From Hymenobacter ginkgonis (GTDB lineage: Bacteria; Bacteroidota; Bacteroidia; Cytophagales; Hymenobacteraceae), in contig NZ_WQKZ01000003.1 of assembly GCF_009755225.1 (NCBI RefSeq), positions 744,001 through 808,000 of the forward strand: DNA of 64,000 bases. The letters run 5' to 3'. The position numbers and the translations under genes were made by a program. Of this stretch, positions 9,399-19,500 are shown in pieces. Every line of letters begins with the position of its first letter. The first letter of the stretch is position 1. The notes under the pieces are model-generated. The model worked only from the letters and a program-made list of their open reading frames with translations. It had not been told where the DNA came from and did no database searches.

Positions 9399-10946
9399 AT
9401 GACGATTTCTTCTTTTCCGAAACCAGTCGGCCGCGGGCGGTGGCTACTCTTTTTTATGCTGTGGGCGTTGCGGCTGGCGGCGGCGCCGGCTCCCAGCTAT
9501 CACCTGCTGCTGGCACCAGGCACGCTCGCCGACAACTCGGCCACCCTGCTCTGGGACAAGCAGTATGCCGACCACCCAGTGGTGTACGAAGTGCTCTTGA
9601 ATGGGAAAGTCGTGGGCTCTACCAGCAAGACAAACTACACCCTTACCCACTTAACTCCCGCCACGCAGTATGCCATTCAGCTGCGCAGGCAGTCGGAAAA
9701 AGGAGCTGCCGAAACCGCTACCCTCCGGTTCAAAACGGCGGCGAAAAGTAAGGTGTACAACATTCTGGATTACGGGGCCAAGCGCGATACCGCCCGCACG
9801 AACACCAAGGCCATTCAGGCGGCCATCGATGCCTGCGCGGCCGGCGGCACGGTCTATATCCCGCAGGGTACCTTCGTGTCGGGCGCGCTTTTTCTGAAAA
9901 GCGATATGACGCTGACCATTGAAAAAGGCGGGGTGCTGAAAGGCTCAACGGAGGTGGCCGACTACGAGCCCATGATTCTGAACCGCTTCGAAGGCTGGGA
10001 ATTGAAAACCTACGCCAGTCTGCTCAACGCCGGCACCCTCAACCGCGACGGGAGTTATAAGGTGAAAAACCTGCGCATTACGGGCGGGGGTACCATCTCC
10101 GGCGGCGGCAAGCTACTGGCTACCGCCATGATCAAAGCCAACGGCCTACGCAGCCGGGGCCGCCTCATTTGCCTGCTCAACTGCCAGAACGTGAGCCTGG
10201 ATAACCTAACCGTGACTGAGCCGCCCAGCTGGACCATCCACTACATCTACAGCGACAACATCACCTGCCACGACGTAACCATTATCACCAACGGCATTCA
10301 CAACGGCGACGGCATCGACCCCGATTCGTCCACTAATTCCTACCTCTTCAACTGCACCTTTGATACCGGCGACGATTGCATCGCCATCAAGTCGGGCAAG
10401 AACCCCGAGGGCTTTTTTGTGGCTAAGCCCACCAAGAATGTGCGGATTACGGATTGCGCGTTTACCCGCGGGCACGGCATTTCTATCGGCAGCGAAATGT
10501 CGGGCGGCGTGAGCGACGTGTTGGTGCAGGACTGCCAGGCCGGGGCTCTACTGCACGGCCTGCAAATAAAAGGCACCAAAGACCGGGGCGGCTACGTGCG
10601 CAACGTCACCGTGCGCGAGTGCCAGTTATTGCAAATTACGATTTTCTCAGCCGTCAATTATAACAACGACGGCGCCCCGGCTCCCGAGGTGCCCACCTTT
10701 GAGCATTTTGTCTTTGAGAATATTGACTTGTCGCAGGCCTCGGGTAAGGAGGCGGTCATTGACATCAACGGCTTTCAGGACCCGGCCCACCGTCTGCGCG
10801 ATGTCACCTTCCGCAACATTACCCTGCCAGCCAATGCCAAGGTGACCGTCAACGATGCCGAGCGGGTGACATTCACGAACCTACAATCGCCAGCTGATGC
10901 CAAGCCGGTGTACTCCGTGGCCAATAGCACCAATATTAGCTACTAA
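9399..10946 (+). CDS. Glycoside hydrolase family 28 (polygalacturonase-like), secreted
   Basis: This 515-residue protein has a signal peptide (to about residue 28), a fibronectin-III-like domain (about 32-112) and a right-handed beta-helix GH28 catalytic domain (about 118-500). GH28 signatures are visible: NGDGIDPDSS (302-311), TGDDCIAIKSG with the paired Asp325/Asp326, and GHG at 358-360. The usual RIK substrate-binding motif reads QIK (Gln at 389), followed by GTKDRGG. The family hydrolyses galacturonic-acid linkages in pectin (homogalacturonan or rhamnogalacturonan), mostly exo-acting in Bacteroidota. It is 8 bases upstream of the GH43 gene and in the SusCD locus, so it probably acts in the periplasm or at the surface on imported pectin pieces. 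Exact linkage preference is unknown. Confidence 0.93.
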   Translation: MTISSFPKPVGRGRWLLFFMLWALRLAAAPAPSYHLLLAPGTLADNSATLLWDKQYADHPVVYEVLLNGKVVGSTSKTNYTLTHLTPATQYAIQLRRQSEKGAAETATLRFKTAAKSKVYNILDYGAKRDTARTNTKAIQAAIDACAAGGTVYIPQGTFVSGALFLKSDMTLTIEKGGVLKGSTEVADYEPMILNRFEGWELKTYASLLNAGTLNRDGSYKVKNLRITGGGTISGGGKLLATAMIKANGLRSRGRLICLLNCQNVSLDNLTVTEPPSWTIHYIYSDNITCHDVTIITNGIHNGDGIDPDSSTNSYLFNCTFDTGDDCIAIKSGKNPEGFFVAKPTKNVRITDCAFTRGHGISIGSEMSGGVSDVLVQDCQAGALLHGLQIKGTKDRGGYVRNVTVRECQLLQITIFSAVNYNNDGAPAPEVPTFEHFVFENIDLSQASGKEAVIDINGFQDPAHRLRDVTFRNITLPANAKVTVNDAERVTFTNLQSPADAKPVYSVANSTNISY

Positions 10947-10954
10947 CCCTACCG

Positions 10955-12394
10955 ATGAGCTATCGCCGCACCGACTGCCAAGTACCCCGTATACTGCCCC
11001 AGTTTTGGCGCTGGCTAGCAACCCTCATCTTGTTGAGCGCTCAACCTACCCTGGCGCAACGGCCGGGCCGGTATGGTGCCATTTACTCCGGCGTACCGTG
11101 GTTCGACCAGCGAGGGGAGGTGGTGAGTGCTCACGGAGCCAACATTGTCAGCGACCAGGGCCGGTTTTATCTGTTTGGGGAAGCCCATACCGACACCAGC
11201 AACGCCTTTGCCGGCTTCAACTGCTACTCTTCTAGCGATTTGTATAACTGGCAGTTTGAGCGCGTCGCGTTGCCAGTTCAGCCCGCGGGTAAGCTGGGCC
11301 CTGGGCGGGTAGGGGAGCGGGTGAAAGTGATGAAGTGCCCGAAAACGGGGGAATACGTGATGTACATGCACGTGGATACGCTGGGCTACAAAGACCAGTT
11401 TGTGGGGTACGCCACGGCCCCCACCATTACCGGGCCCTACACCTTCAAGGGGCCCATCTTGTTTAACGGCAAACCTGTTCGTAAATGGGACATGGGCACG
11501 TTTCAGGATGCGGATGGCACTGGCTACGTGCTGACGCACGGCGGAGAAATCTACCTGCTTAGCAAGGATTATAAACGTGTTAGTGAGCAGGTCAATAACA
11601 GCATGACCTCGGGGTTTGAGTCACCGGCCTTGTTTCGCAAAGGCAGGCTGTATTATTTCCTAGGGTCGCACCTGACGAGCTGGGAAAAGAACGATAACTA
11701 TTACTACACAGCTACTTCGCTGCGCGGGCCGTGGACGGCCCGCGGCGCCTTTGCGCCCACCGGCACCCTCACCTGGAATTCCCAAACCACGTTTGTGCTG
11801 CCCCTGGCTGGTGCAATAGACACTACTTACCTTTTTATGGGCGACCGGTGGTCCTTCCCCAAGCAGGCCTCGGCGGCGACGTATGTGTGGCAGCCGCTCA
11901 TTATTGCCGGCCCCGCGCTTGCGATGCCCAGCTACCAGGAGGCCTGGCGGATTAATCTTTCCACTGGCGTGGCCGCGCGTGGACAGGTTGTTGAGAATAC
12001 GTATCAGGGCCTGATTACTTACACTGGGAAGTGGCGGCGCGAAACCTCTGACACCTTAGCCGTGAGTAGTTCGGATGAGAAAGGGGCTACTTACTCGGTG
12101 AAGTTCAATGGCACTCAAATCAGCCTAGTGGGCCTTGCCCGCCCCACTGGCGGCTACGCCCGCGTCGTGTTGCGTAATAACCAGGGAAAAGCCGTCTGCT
12201 CTTCCCTCATCGACCTGTATTGCAAATACCCGGTTGCCACGTGCACCTTTCAAAGCCCGGTGCTTCCTAAAGACACCTATACCTTGACCGTTGCCGTGTT
12301 AGGAGAACGTCCTAACTGGTCAGATAAAAGAAAGTCGGACTACGGCAGCACGGGTTACGTGGTCTCACTGGGCAAGGTGCTAGTCGGCAAATAG
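10955..12394 (+). CDS. GH43 exo-beta-1,3-galactanase-like enzyme, secreted
   Basis: This 479-residue protein has a signal peptide (about 1-35), a five-bladed GH43 propeller (about 40-330) and a C-terminal beta-sandwich extension (about 355-475) that may bind carbohydrate. Its N-terminal part (AHGANIV, GRFYLFGEA, SSDLYNWQFE) resembles the galactan 1,3-beta-galactosidase branch of GH43. Glu222 in FESPALF and Gln277 in NSQTTF are 55 residues apart, the spacing I recall for the acid Glu and unusual Gln base of a characterised fungal exo-beta-1,3-galactanase. If right, it trims the beta-1,3-galactan backbone of type II arabinogalactan. It follows GH28 by 8 bases in the same operon. The GH43 call is firm. 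The galactanase specificity is inferred. Confidence 0.85.
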   Translation: MSYRRTDCQVPRILPQFWRWLATLILLSAQPTLAQRPGRYGAIYSGVPWFDQRGEVVSAHGANIVSDQGRFYLFGEAHTDTSNAFAGFNCYSSSDLYNWQFERVALPVQPAGKLGPGRVGERVKVMKCPKTGEYVMYMHVDTLGYKDQFVGYATAPTITGPYTFKGPILFNGKPVRKWDMGTFQDADGTGYVLTHGGEIYLLSKDYKRVSEQVNNSMTSGFESPALFRKGRLYYFLGSHLTSWEKNDNYYYTATSLRGPWTARGAFAPTGTLTWNSQTTFVLPLAGAIDTTYLFMGDRWSFPKQASAATYVWQPLIIAGPALAMPSYQEAWRINLSTGVAARGQVVENTYQGLITYTGKWRRETSDTLAVSSSDEKGATYSVKFNGTQISLVGLARPTGGYARVVLRNNQGKAVCSSLIDLYCKYPVATCTFQSPVLPKDTYTLTVAVLGERPNWSDKRKSDYGSTGYVVSLGKVLVGK

Positions 12395-13472
12395 CCAGCC
12401 GTACCTCCCTAGGTAGAACTGCTGCAAAAACTTTTTCAATCATAGCCCGCAGGGCCGTCCTTTGCTTAATTACTTGTAACGAAAACTGTTCCTGCGGGCT
12501 GTTGGCGCTTGAGCAGCGCTACGGCCCTAATCACCGGGTTGGCACTGGTGGCCTGTCCATGCCAAGCGCTCGCGCCGCCAACAAAATTTCTGGTTTACCG
12601 ATTCGATTTTGGTCCAGGGCTAGGAGTTGCTGGTTATACTGCCGTCCGCCCATCAGCTACTTACCCGGCATAAGTAAGGTGCGGATTTGGTGTGGGCCCT
12701 ATCCCTATGGGTCTGGACCGCGGCGGCAGGGGTGCGTTGCCGGTACTAAACAGAGTCTTGCCAGTGACAGCTACCCCGAGCGCCTCTGTCCCAAAAGTGC
12801 ATTGAACGACTTCAGCGGCGCACCTATCCAGCGTACGCGCTATTTCTACTTCGACCTGCTGCCAACAGCCGGCCAGTCCCAGCCCTACATCGCACCGGTC
12901 AAGGATGACTTGTACTAATGCCCGTGGTCACTGTCAGCATGCTGCCACTTACTTAATGGTAATAGGCGTTGAAAAGCAGTAGTTCGCTGTTGCAGACATC
13001 CTAAGCGGTTTGCATTTGGCTGGCATGGTACTAACAGTGCCTTGGACCCCGCACTGTTGAGGCGCGCTAAGCAGGAGTACAGGGCTCAGCGGGGAAAGCT
13101 TGTTAACCCCCGCTTCATCAACATCGTGGATTTCCGCAAGAGTATATTTCAAGAAAGACTTTTTGTATATAATTTTATTAGCCAAATAGTCGTGCTGTCT
13201 AGTCGAATGGCGCATGGGCTTCAGTCGAGGTTGCTCTATCCTACAGAATTTTCTAATGTAAACGGCAGTGAGCGAGGTTGCACCGGCACTTTCTTGACCG
13301 ACAAAGCCGCTTACAGCGGGCGCTTCGAGCACGCCTTACGCATGGACGATATCACGGAAGAGAGCAATGCCAATGTTCGCACGAGAGCTAACGTGTTCCA
13401 CGCGAATTCAGAATTCTACACCTATTCGGTGGGGTACCCCATGACTAATAAAGCCGTTAACAACCAACTGAT
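12395..13472. other. About 1.1 kb without a convincing gene
   Basis: Frames of 127 to 201 codons exist on both strands but overlap, have no recognisable motifs and show mixed composition. One plus-strand frame ends at 12918 with a plausible tail (RYFYFDLLPTAG), perhaps an old gene end. The stretch looks like decayed DNA between the glycan locus and the Fic remnant. Confidence 0.5.
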
Positions 13473-13703
13473 TCCGTTAATACAGACGCCGCGTTTCTGT
13501 TCAACGCCCGGGAACACCGGCTGCTCAATTAATTGCTCGACGGCTTCGAGGGCAAGCTCACCTCTACCAAATAGGCCACGATTGCCAAATGCTCGCAGGA
13601 CACGGCCTCCCGCGATATCCAGGTTCTGCTCGACCAGGGCATTTTAGTCAAAGAAGCGGCGGGGGGGCGTAGCACGAACTATCGGCTCGCGGCTAGCTCG
13701 TAA
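13473..13703 (+). pseudogene. Fic-family protein, C-terminal remnant
   Basis: One plus frame reads NTDAAFLFNAREHRLLN, stop, LLDGFEGKLTSTK, stop, ATIAKCSQDTASRDIQVLLD, then GILVKEAAGGRSTNYRLAAS and a natural TAA at 13701. This is the C-terminal winged-helix part of the Fic proteins whose N-terminus is DUF4172. Two in-frame stops (TAA after RLLN and TAG where Trp is expected) kill it, and the catalytic Fic domain (HPFxDGNGR) is absent upstream. Confidence 0.8.
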
Positions 13704-14166
13704 TTGGTTAGCCCGCTTTAACTAAACCTCACGCCGCATCCTTTACACACGTGGTCACGCCAACTGGCGACGGACGTGGTAGCTTCCCCTGTTTCCCCTA
13801 CGCTACTTGCGAGACGTCATACTCCCAGCTTCGCTGGTGCCAATGTCTTGGTTTTAAAGACTGCGCTAGCATCGGGGCAAAGCCTGCGGCATAGGAAGTC
13901 GCGCACCCGTAGCATAAGCAAGTAAAGCACGCTAGGCGTGACAAAGACATTATATAAACGAGCATTCTAGCTTACAACTTAGCCGATTTAGGCAGATTAT
14001 CTCTTTTCGGTCCTTCGTCTAGGGAAGTTGTTGTAGCCGCCATTCCTTCGCTTTGTTCTCGGCGGCTATTTGCACGAGCCGACGAGGGAATAGGGCAAAT
14101 TCTTCCCAATTGGGCGCATGGCTGCTAGGGGCAAATGCAACCAGCCGCCTGAAGACCTGTCCAAGG
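13704..14166. other. Intergenic region downstream of two convergent ends
   Basis: About 460 bases between the Fic remnant and the end of the minus-strand FG-GAP gene. No convincing coding frame, RNA gene or terminator with a T tract was recognised. Confidence 0.5.
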
Positions 14167-15612
14167 CTACGGTACCAGCAGGTGCTGGGCTGGTAGCACG
14201 CCCGTGGCCGCACCGGGCCGGCCACGGGCGGTCAGATGCACCAGGTACAGGCCCGGTGCTAGCCCCGTCGTGGGTAGCTGCGCGCGGGCCACTCCCTGCC
14301 AGGCCGGCAGTTCAGCTTGGGCCACCACACGACCAGTAACGTCATGTAGTGTAGCCTGCACCTGCTGCACCTCGGCGGGCAAGCCGGTGAGCGCAAGGCT
14401 GGTGCCGGTAGCGTCGGCCGGATTAGGACAGAGCTGCACCTGCGCACTGGGCAGTGTGGGACGAGCGGCCAGCGGGGTCGTGCTCAGCAGTACGCTCAGG
14501 GTATTGTTGTCGCGGTTAGCCGTTAGCAGGTCGGGCCGTCCGTCGCCGTTAATATCAGCCGCCGCCACGCGGTTAGGCTGGGAGCTAGCTGGTCCTACTG
14601 TGAAGGTAGTGGCCGCCTGGAGCGTGCCGGTGCCCGTCCCGGGCAGCACGCTGGCTGTGGCGGTAGTAGCAAAATTGGCCGTCAGCACATCGGGCCGCCC
14701 GTCGCCATTCAGATCGGCGGCCACTGCATCGTTCACGCTTATCACCCCGGCCAGGGGATACACCACTGGCGGCTGGAAGGCTGGGCTGGCGCTGCCTAGT
14801 AATACCCCCACCCCAGCGCTGCTGCTTGTCAGCAAGTCTGGTCGGCCATCGGTGTTGAGGTCAGCCACAGCTATAGCGTAGGCGCTGGTGCCGGCCGGAT
14901 AGCTCACCGGAGCCTGCAAGGCGCCGGTACTGGTATTTAGCAGCACTAGCACGTTGTTGGCGTTGCCAGGAGTAGCCACGTCAGGCCGCCCGTCGGCATT
15001 GAAGTCGGCCACGGCCAGGCGCATGGCATTGCTGTTAGGACCAGCGGAGTAGCTGACCGGCGCCTGAAACGTGCCCTTGCCGTTGCCCCGCAGCACCACG
15101 ATGCCGCCGCCCACTGCTGCTACTACCGGGTCGGGCTGGCCGTCGGCGTTCATGTCGGCCACGGCCAGCTCGCTGGGACTGGTATTGGCACCGGTGGGGT
15201 AAGCTACCGCGGGCTGAAACGTATTACTGCCGCCGTTCAGCAGTACGCTAACCTGGGCGCTGAACTGGTCGGCCGTTACCACGTCGGGCCGGTTATCAGC
15301 GTTGACATCGGCCACGACCAGAAACTTGCTGCCCTGGCCCACGGGGTAGTAGGTCGGCGCTTGCAGCGTGCCGGTAGCCGTGCCTAGCAGCACGGCCACC
15401 TGGCTGGCATAGGTAATATAGTTGAGGGCCATCACCACGGCGTCGGGACGACTGTCGGCGTTCACATCGGCCAGCGCCGCCCAGTTGGTGGACCAGGTGC
15501 CGCTTGGGGCCGTGGAGTAAGCGGTAGCCGGCCCGAAGCTAATGGCCTGGGCCTGGATGGTGCTCAGCGGCAGCAGGGCCGCCAAGCCAGCCAAGAGTAG
15601 GTGCTGGTACAT
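14167..15612 (-). CDS. Secreted FG-GAP/VCBS-repeat protein with type IX sorting domain
   Basis: This 481-residue protein has a signal peptide (about 1-22) and seven FG-GAP/VCBS repeats. Each repeat contains a calcium-binding-like loop such as ADVNADSRPD, ADFNADGRPD, ADLNTDGRPD or ADINGDGRPD, spaced about 45-60 residues, which should build a beta-propeller. The last 75 or so residues (LCPNPADATGTSLALTGLP, then TGLAPGLYLVHLTARG) form a type A C-terminal sorting domain, the tag for the type IX secretion system of Bacteroidota. The protein is therefore exported and anchored on or released from the cell surface. The role is unknown, and adhesion or ligand binding is typical of such propellers. It is a single gene flanked by remnants. 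Confidence 0.9.
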   Translation of the reverse strand: MYQHLLLAGLAALLPLSTIQAQAISFGPATAYSTAPSGTWSTNWAALADVNADSRPDAVVMALNYITYASQVAVLLGTATGTLQAPTYYPVGQGSKFLVVADVNADNRPDVVTADQFSAQVSVLLNGGSNTFQPAVAYPTGANTSPSELAVADMNADGQPDPVVAAVGGGIVVLRGNGKGTFQAPVSYSAGPNSNAMRLAVADFNADGRPDVATPGNANNVLVLLNTSTGALQAPVSYPAGTSAYAIAVADLNTDGRPDLLTSSSAGVGVLLGSASPAFQPPVVYPLAGVISVNDAVAADLNGDGRPDVLTANFATTATASVLPGTGTGTLQAATTFTVGPASSQPNRVAAADINGDGRPDLLTANRDNNTLSVLLSTTPLAARPTLPSAQVQLCPNPADATGTSLALTGLPAEVQQVQATLHDVTGRVVAQAELPAWQGVARAQLPTTGLAPGLYLVHLTARGRPGAATGVLPAQHLLVP

Positions 15613-15860
15613 ATTAAAATCGGGAAATACGTTGGGGAAGGCCAGGCTGTATAGTGGAGGCCTTCTGGTGCGGACACGCTCAATATGACGCCTTGTCCGG
15701 GGTTGCGCATCAGTGCGAGCACTGAATAGTGGACTCCGGCCCGCGGAAAGTCGATCCTATGCTTACCATCCAGGACAAGACTGACTATTGGGGAGTAACC
15801 AAGCCAGCGCAGGCCCACGCTAGGGACGTGAGCAAAGCTACCCTTTTGTCCGGGCCGGCC

Positions 15861-15989
15861 TACTTCGCCTACTACCACGTCTGTACCCACAAGCAAGGCA
15901 ACTCGGGGCTCGGGCTCGATGCCCAACGCGCGGCGCTCACCAGTTTCCTGCAGGGCAAGGCCCCGGTAGGGGAGTACGAGACCTTTTAA
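15861..15989 (+). pseudogene. Serine recombinase (resolvase) N-terminal remnant
   Basis: The frame reads YFAYYHVCTHKQGNSGLGLD then AQRAALTSFLQGKAPVGEYE. This matches the start of serine recombinases, where YxRVSTxxQGxSGLGLxAQ holds the catalytic Ser and first Arg. Both key residues are changed here (Arg to His, Ser to Cys) and the frame ends at TAA after 43 codons, so it is an inactive fragment of a mobile-element recombinase. Confidence 0.75.
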
Positions 15990-16244
15990 AAGCGCTTTGA
16001 CAAGAATAACCCCAAAAACGGCATTTTCGGGGTCAGTAGGGCACTCTGCCGACTAGTCCAGCAAACGAGCGTTTTTTTTGGAAGAGGTACGGCGATTGGG
16101 CTTTCAGCTTTCGCTTCACCAAGGAACGTCAAGCGGATAGTAGATATAGTGTCTCCGCAGTTGGTACTGCCACTTATTTAACTGCTTTCAAGTTGGCCTG
16201 CCTAGCTAGGCAATGTCTCGTCAAAGCGACCGTCTAATTGGAGT

Positions 16245-16481
16245 AACGCTTGGATTAGCAAGTAAGTGGGGGGCTGGCTAGTCGAGGCTGCAATGCCCGA
16301 AGGATTGGTGAACAAGGCATTATAACGGGCCTTTTGGTATCAGCCGCCCACGCCCGAGTTGCTTGTCTACTCTGACCGGGGCAGGCAGTACTGCGGCAAG
16401 GCCTACCGTAAATTGCTGCACGACCACCAGGCTCTGTGCTCGCAGAGTCGCCGTGGGGTAGGGGACGCTACTAAGGAATGA
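16245..16481 (+). mobile_element. IS3-family transposase (OrfB, integrase core) remnant
   Basis: One plus frame reads VGGWLVEAAMPEGLVNKAL, stop, RAFWYQPPTPELLVYSDRGR, QYCGKAYRKLLHDHQALCSQ and SRRGVGDA, ending at TGA 16479. The YSDRGxQYC...HQALCSQSRRG pattern is the middle of the DDE integrase core of IS3-family OrfB, with the second Asp in SDRG. Two in-frame stops and loss of both ends make it a dead fragment. No terminal inverted repeats or target duplication were seen. Confidence 0.8.
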
Positions 16482-16535
16482 AGCAGGGTGGCGGCCGGTA
16501 GCTTGTACCTGCTTTTGCGCTTTCTTAGAAGTTGT

Positions 16536-19500
16536 ATGAAAATAAAAGGGGTTCTCGCCGCACTACTCTTTTTTTGTACCTGTGCTGTCGGCTTGGCGCA
16601 GCCCGCAAGACTATCCTTTGAGGCGATTACCACCACTCAGGGATTGTCAAATAACAGCGTCACGGCCATCCGGCAAGACAGCAAGGGATTTATGTGGTTT
16701 GGGACGGCGGCGGGCTTAAGTAAGTACGATGGGTACAATTTCACCGTATTCCGGGCAAATCCCCAAAAAACACCTAATTCGCTGCATAATGACATCATTT
16801 GGGGCATTCAGGAGGACCAGAGAGGCCAACTCTGGATTTCGACGCTTGGCGACGGGCTGTATCAGCTAAATGAGCAAACGCAACAGCTCACGGCCCATCG
16901 GCTCAGCACGCTGCCCGGCCGCCAGTACATGAATATCTTCTACTCCATCTACCAGGAATCGCCAAAGGTATTGTGGGTAGGCTCGCAGCTTGGGCTAGTG
17001 CGGTTTGACCTAGATAGCAAACGTATGCGCCTCTACCCCCTCCCGGCGCCGAATGAGGTCGTATTCTGCATAACTCAGGACCAGGCGGGCCATCTGTGGG
17101 TGGGCACTAAGATGGGGCTCTATCGATTTGACGGCCAGACAGGTTACTACTCCCTGGTGCGACTGCTTAACCAGCCGCTGGCTAAGCAGCCGCTGGTCTC
17201 AGCCCTGTATCTGGATGGCGCGGGGGTGCTGTGGGTTGGCACTAACGGCGAAGCCCTGTTTAAGCTGGGCGCGCAAGGCGCAGGGTTATTTAAAGTCGAT
17301 ACGCACAAAGCTTTGCCCAGCGCAACCGCTTACCAGGCGGGTGGGCTTGTCAAGAAAAATATTGCGCTCAACGGCATCGTCTCCTATTCGGGTGAGCTGT
17401 GGGTAGCCACCGATGAAGGCTTACAGCAAATAGACCCAAGCACCAACCGCGTGCGCACTTACCGGGCGAATCCATTCAGTGCGAATACCTTATCGAGTAG
17501 CAATATCCTGTCGCTCTACCCCGACCGCGACGGTAACCTGTGGGTAGGCACCGACAATGGAGTTAATAAAGTGGTGAACAGGACCAAGCAGTTTTTGGCC
17601 TACCAGGTGAAGCCCGCCATGCCCTCGGTGCGCATTATTGACAACACGGTGACCAGTATTTTGCAGGACCACACCGGTACCATCTGGCTGGGTAATCATG
17701 TAAAAGGGCTGTACCGGTTCGACCCTCGCCAGGACAGCATCACGCACCAATCGGCGGCGCCCAAAAACCCGCACGCCTTGCTGAGTAACCACGTTTGGGC
17801 AATTTTTGAGGATAGGCGTAAGCGACTATGGGTCAGCACGCTGGAGGGGCTGCATCTGTTCGACGCCAGCACTGGGCGCACCGTTCGATACCCAGCCAAA
17901 ATCCCGGTTCAGTACATAGCAGAAGCGCCCGATGGGCAACTATGGATTGGTGGTAAAAAAGGGATTGCCTCCTTCAACCCTGCGACGGGCCGCTACCATT
18001 ACCTGGATACCGCCATCGTAGCGGGCTTTAATTTTGTAACGGGTTTGGTTGTCAGTCATACTGGTAATTTATGGATTGCGCAGCAAGGGGCGCTGCAACA
18101 GTTTAATCCGCACACTGCCACCCAAACTCACTACCAACCTAGCTTACCGCTCAAGAGCGGTGAGCTGACTGATGGCGATGTAACGACCTTGTTTGAGGAC
18201 AGCCGCGGGCTTATCTGGGTGGGCACGGCGCGCGGCGGGTTAAATTGCTTTAACCCGGCTACCCAGACCTTTTCAGTTATTCCGGCTAAAACTGCCCGGG
18301 CAACCAGCGCCATTGCGGGCATTGTCGAAGATGATAAGGGAAATCTATGGGTGAGTACCGAAAACGGTATTTTCCGGTATGACATCCGCACAAAGGTTTT
18401 TCGCCCTTATGATAGTACCGATGGCTTGCCGGCTTCGGAATTTACAAAAGGCAGCGCGAGCCGTAGCGGCAAAACGCTTTTGTTCGGGAGCGTTAATGGG
18501 TTCGTGGTTTTCAATCCGGACAGTATCAGGGACAATCCAGTGAAGCCGGCCGTTTATATCACAGGGCTTAAAATATTGGGCAAAAGCCGCTTGCTACCCC
18601 CCAGTAAAAAAGTGGTACTTGCGCATACCGAAAATGCAGTTGAATTCAGTTTTGTGGCCCTAAACTATCATTCGCCCGAAAAAAACCAGTACGCCTATAA
18701 GCTGGAAGGAATCGATGCGGACTGGGTGAAAAGCGGCACCCGGCGCTTTGCCAATTATACCAAGTTACCACCGGCTACCTACGTCTTTCGAGTGAAAGCC
18801 TCGAATGACGACGGCGTTTGGAACGACCAGGGCACTTCGCTCACCATCGTCATAACGAGCCCGTGGTGGCAAACATGGTGGGCATATTTACTATATAGCT
18901 TGCTAGTTGGGGCGATTTTATGGGCAGTCAGCACTTACCGCTCTAGGGCATTGCAGCGCGCCAACCGCTTGCTAGAGCAGAAAGTAACGGAACGAACCCA
19001 GCAGGTGCAGCAGCAGAAAGAAGAGATTGAACTGCAACGCGACAACCTGAACCAGGCCCTAACGGAGCTGAAAGTGACGCAGCAGCATTTGATTCAGCAA
19101 GAAAAGCTGGCCTCGCTGGGCGAGCTGACGGCCGGCATTGCCCACGAAATTCAGAACCCGCTCAACTTCGTTAATAACTTCGCCGAGGTGAGTGCCGAAT
19201 TGGTGGAGGAATTAATCGAGGAGCAGCAAAAAGCTGAGCGTGACTTACTGCTGGAAGCTGCCCTGCTGACGGATGTAAGCGCCAACCTCCATAAAATTCT
19301 GACGCACGGCCAGCGCGCGTCAACTATCATTAAGGGCATGGTTGAACATGCCCGTACTTCGGTGGGAGCTAGTCAGCCGACAAACCTAAACGCACTGGTA
19401 AATGATTACTTACACACAAGCTACCGGGCCCAGCGAGCCCGAGATAGCGCATTTGCCTGCACGCTAGCCACCCACTTCGACGCGACTATTGGGCAAGTAG

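Noticed and set aside
12949..13647. Overlapping long frames on both strands (127 and 201 codons)
   Set aside because: No motifs. The plus frame runs through the Fic remnant in a wrong frame, so both look like chance frames in decayed DNA.
14167..15612. DNA repeats in the FG-GAP gene as a CRISPR-like array
   Set aside because: The repeats are coding, of unequal spacing and diverged, and they encode calcium-loop motifs.
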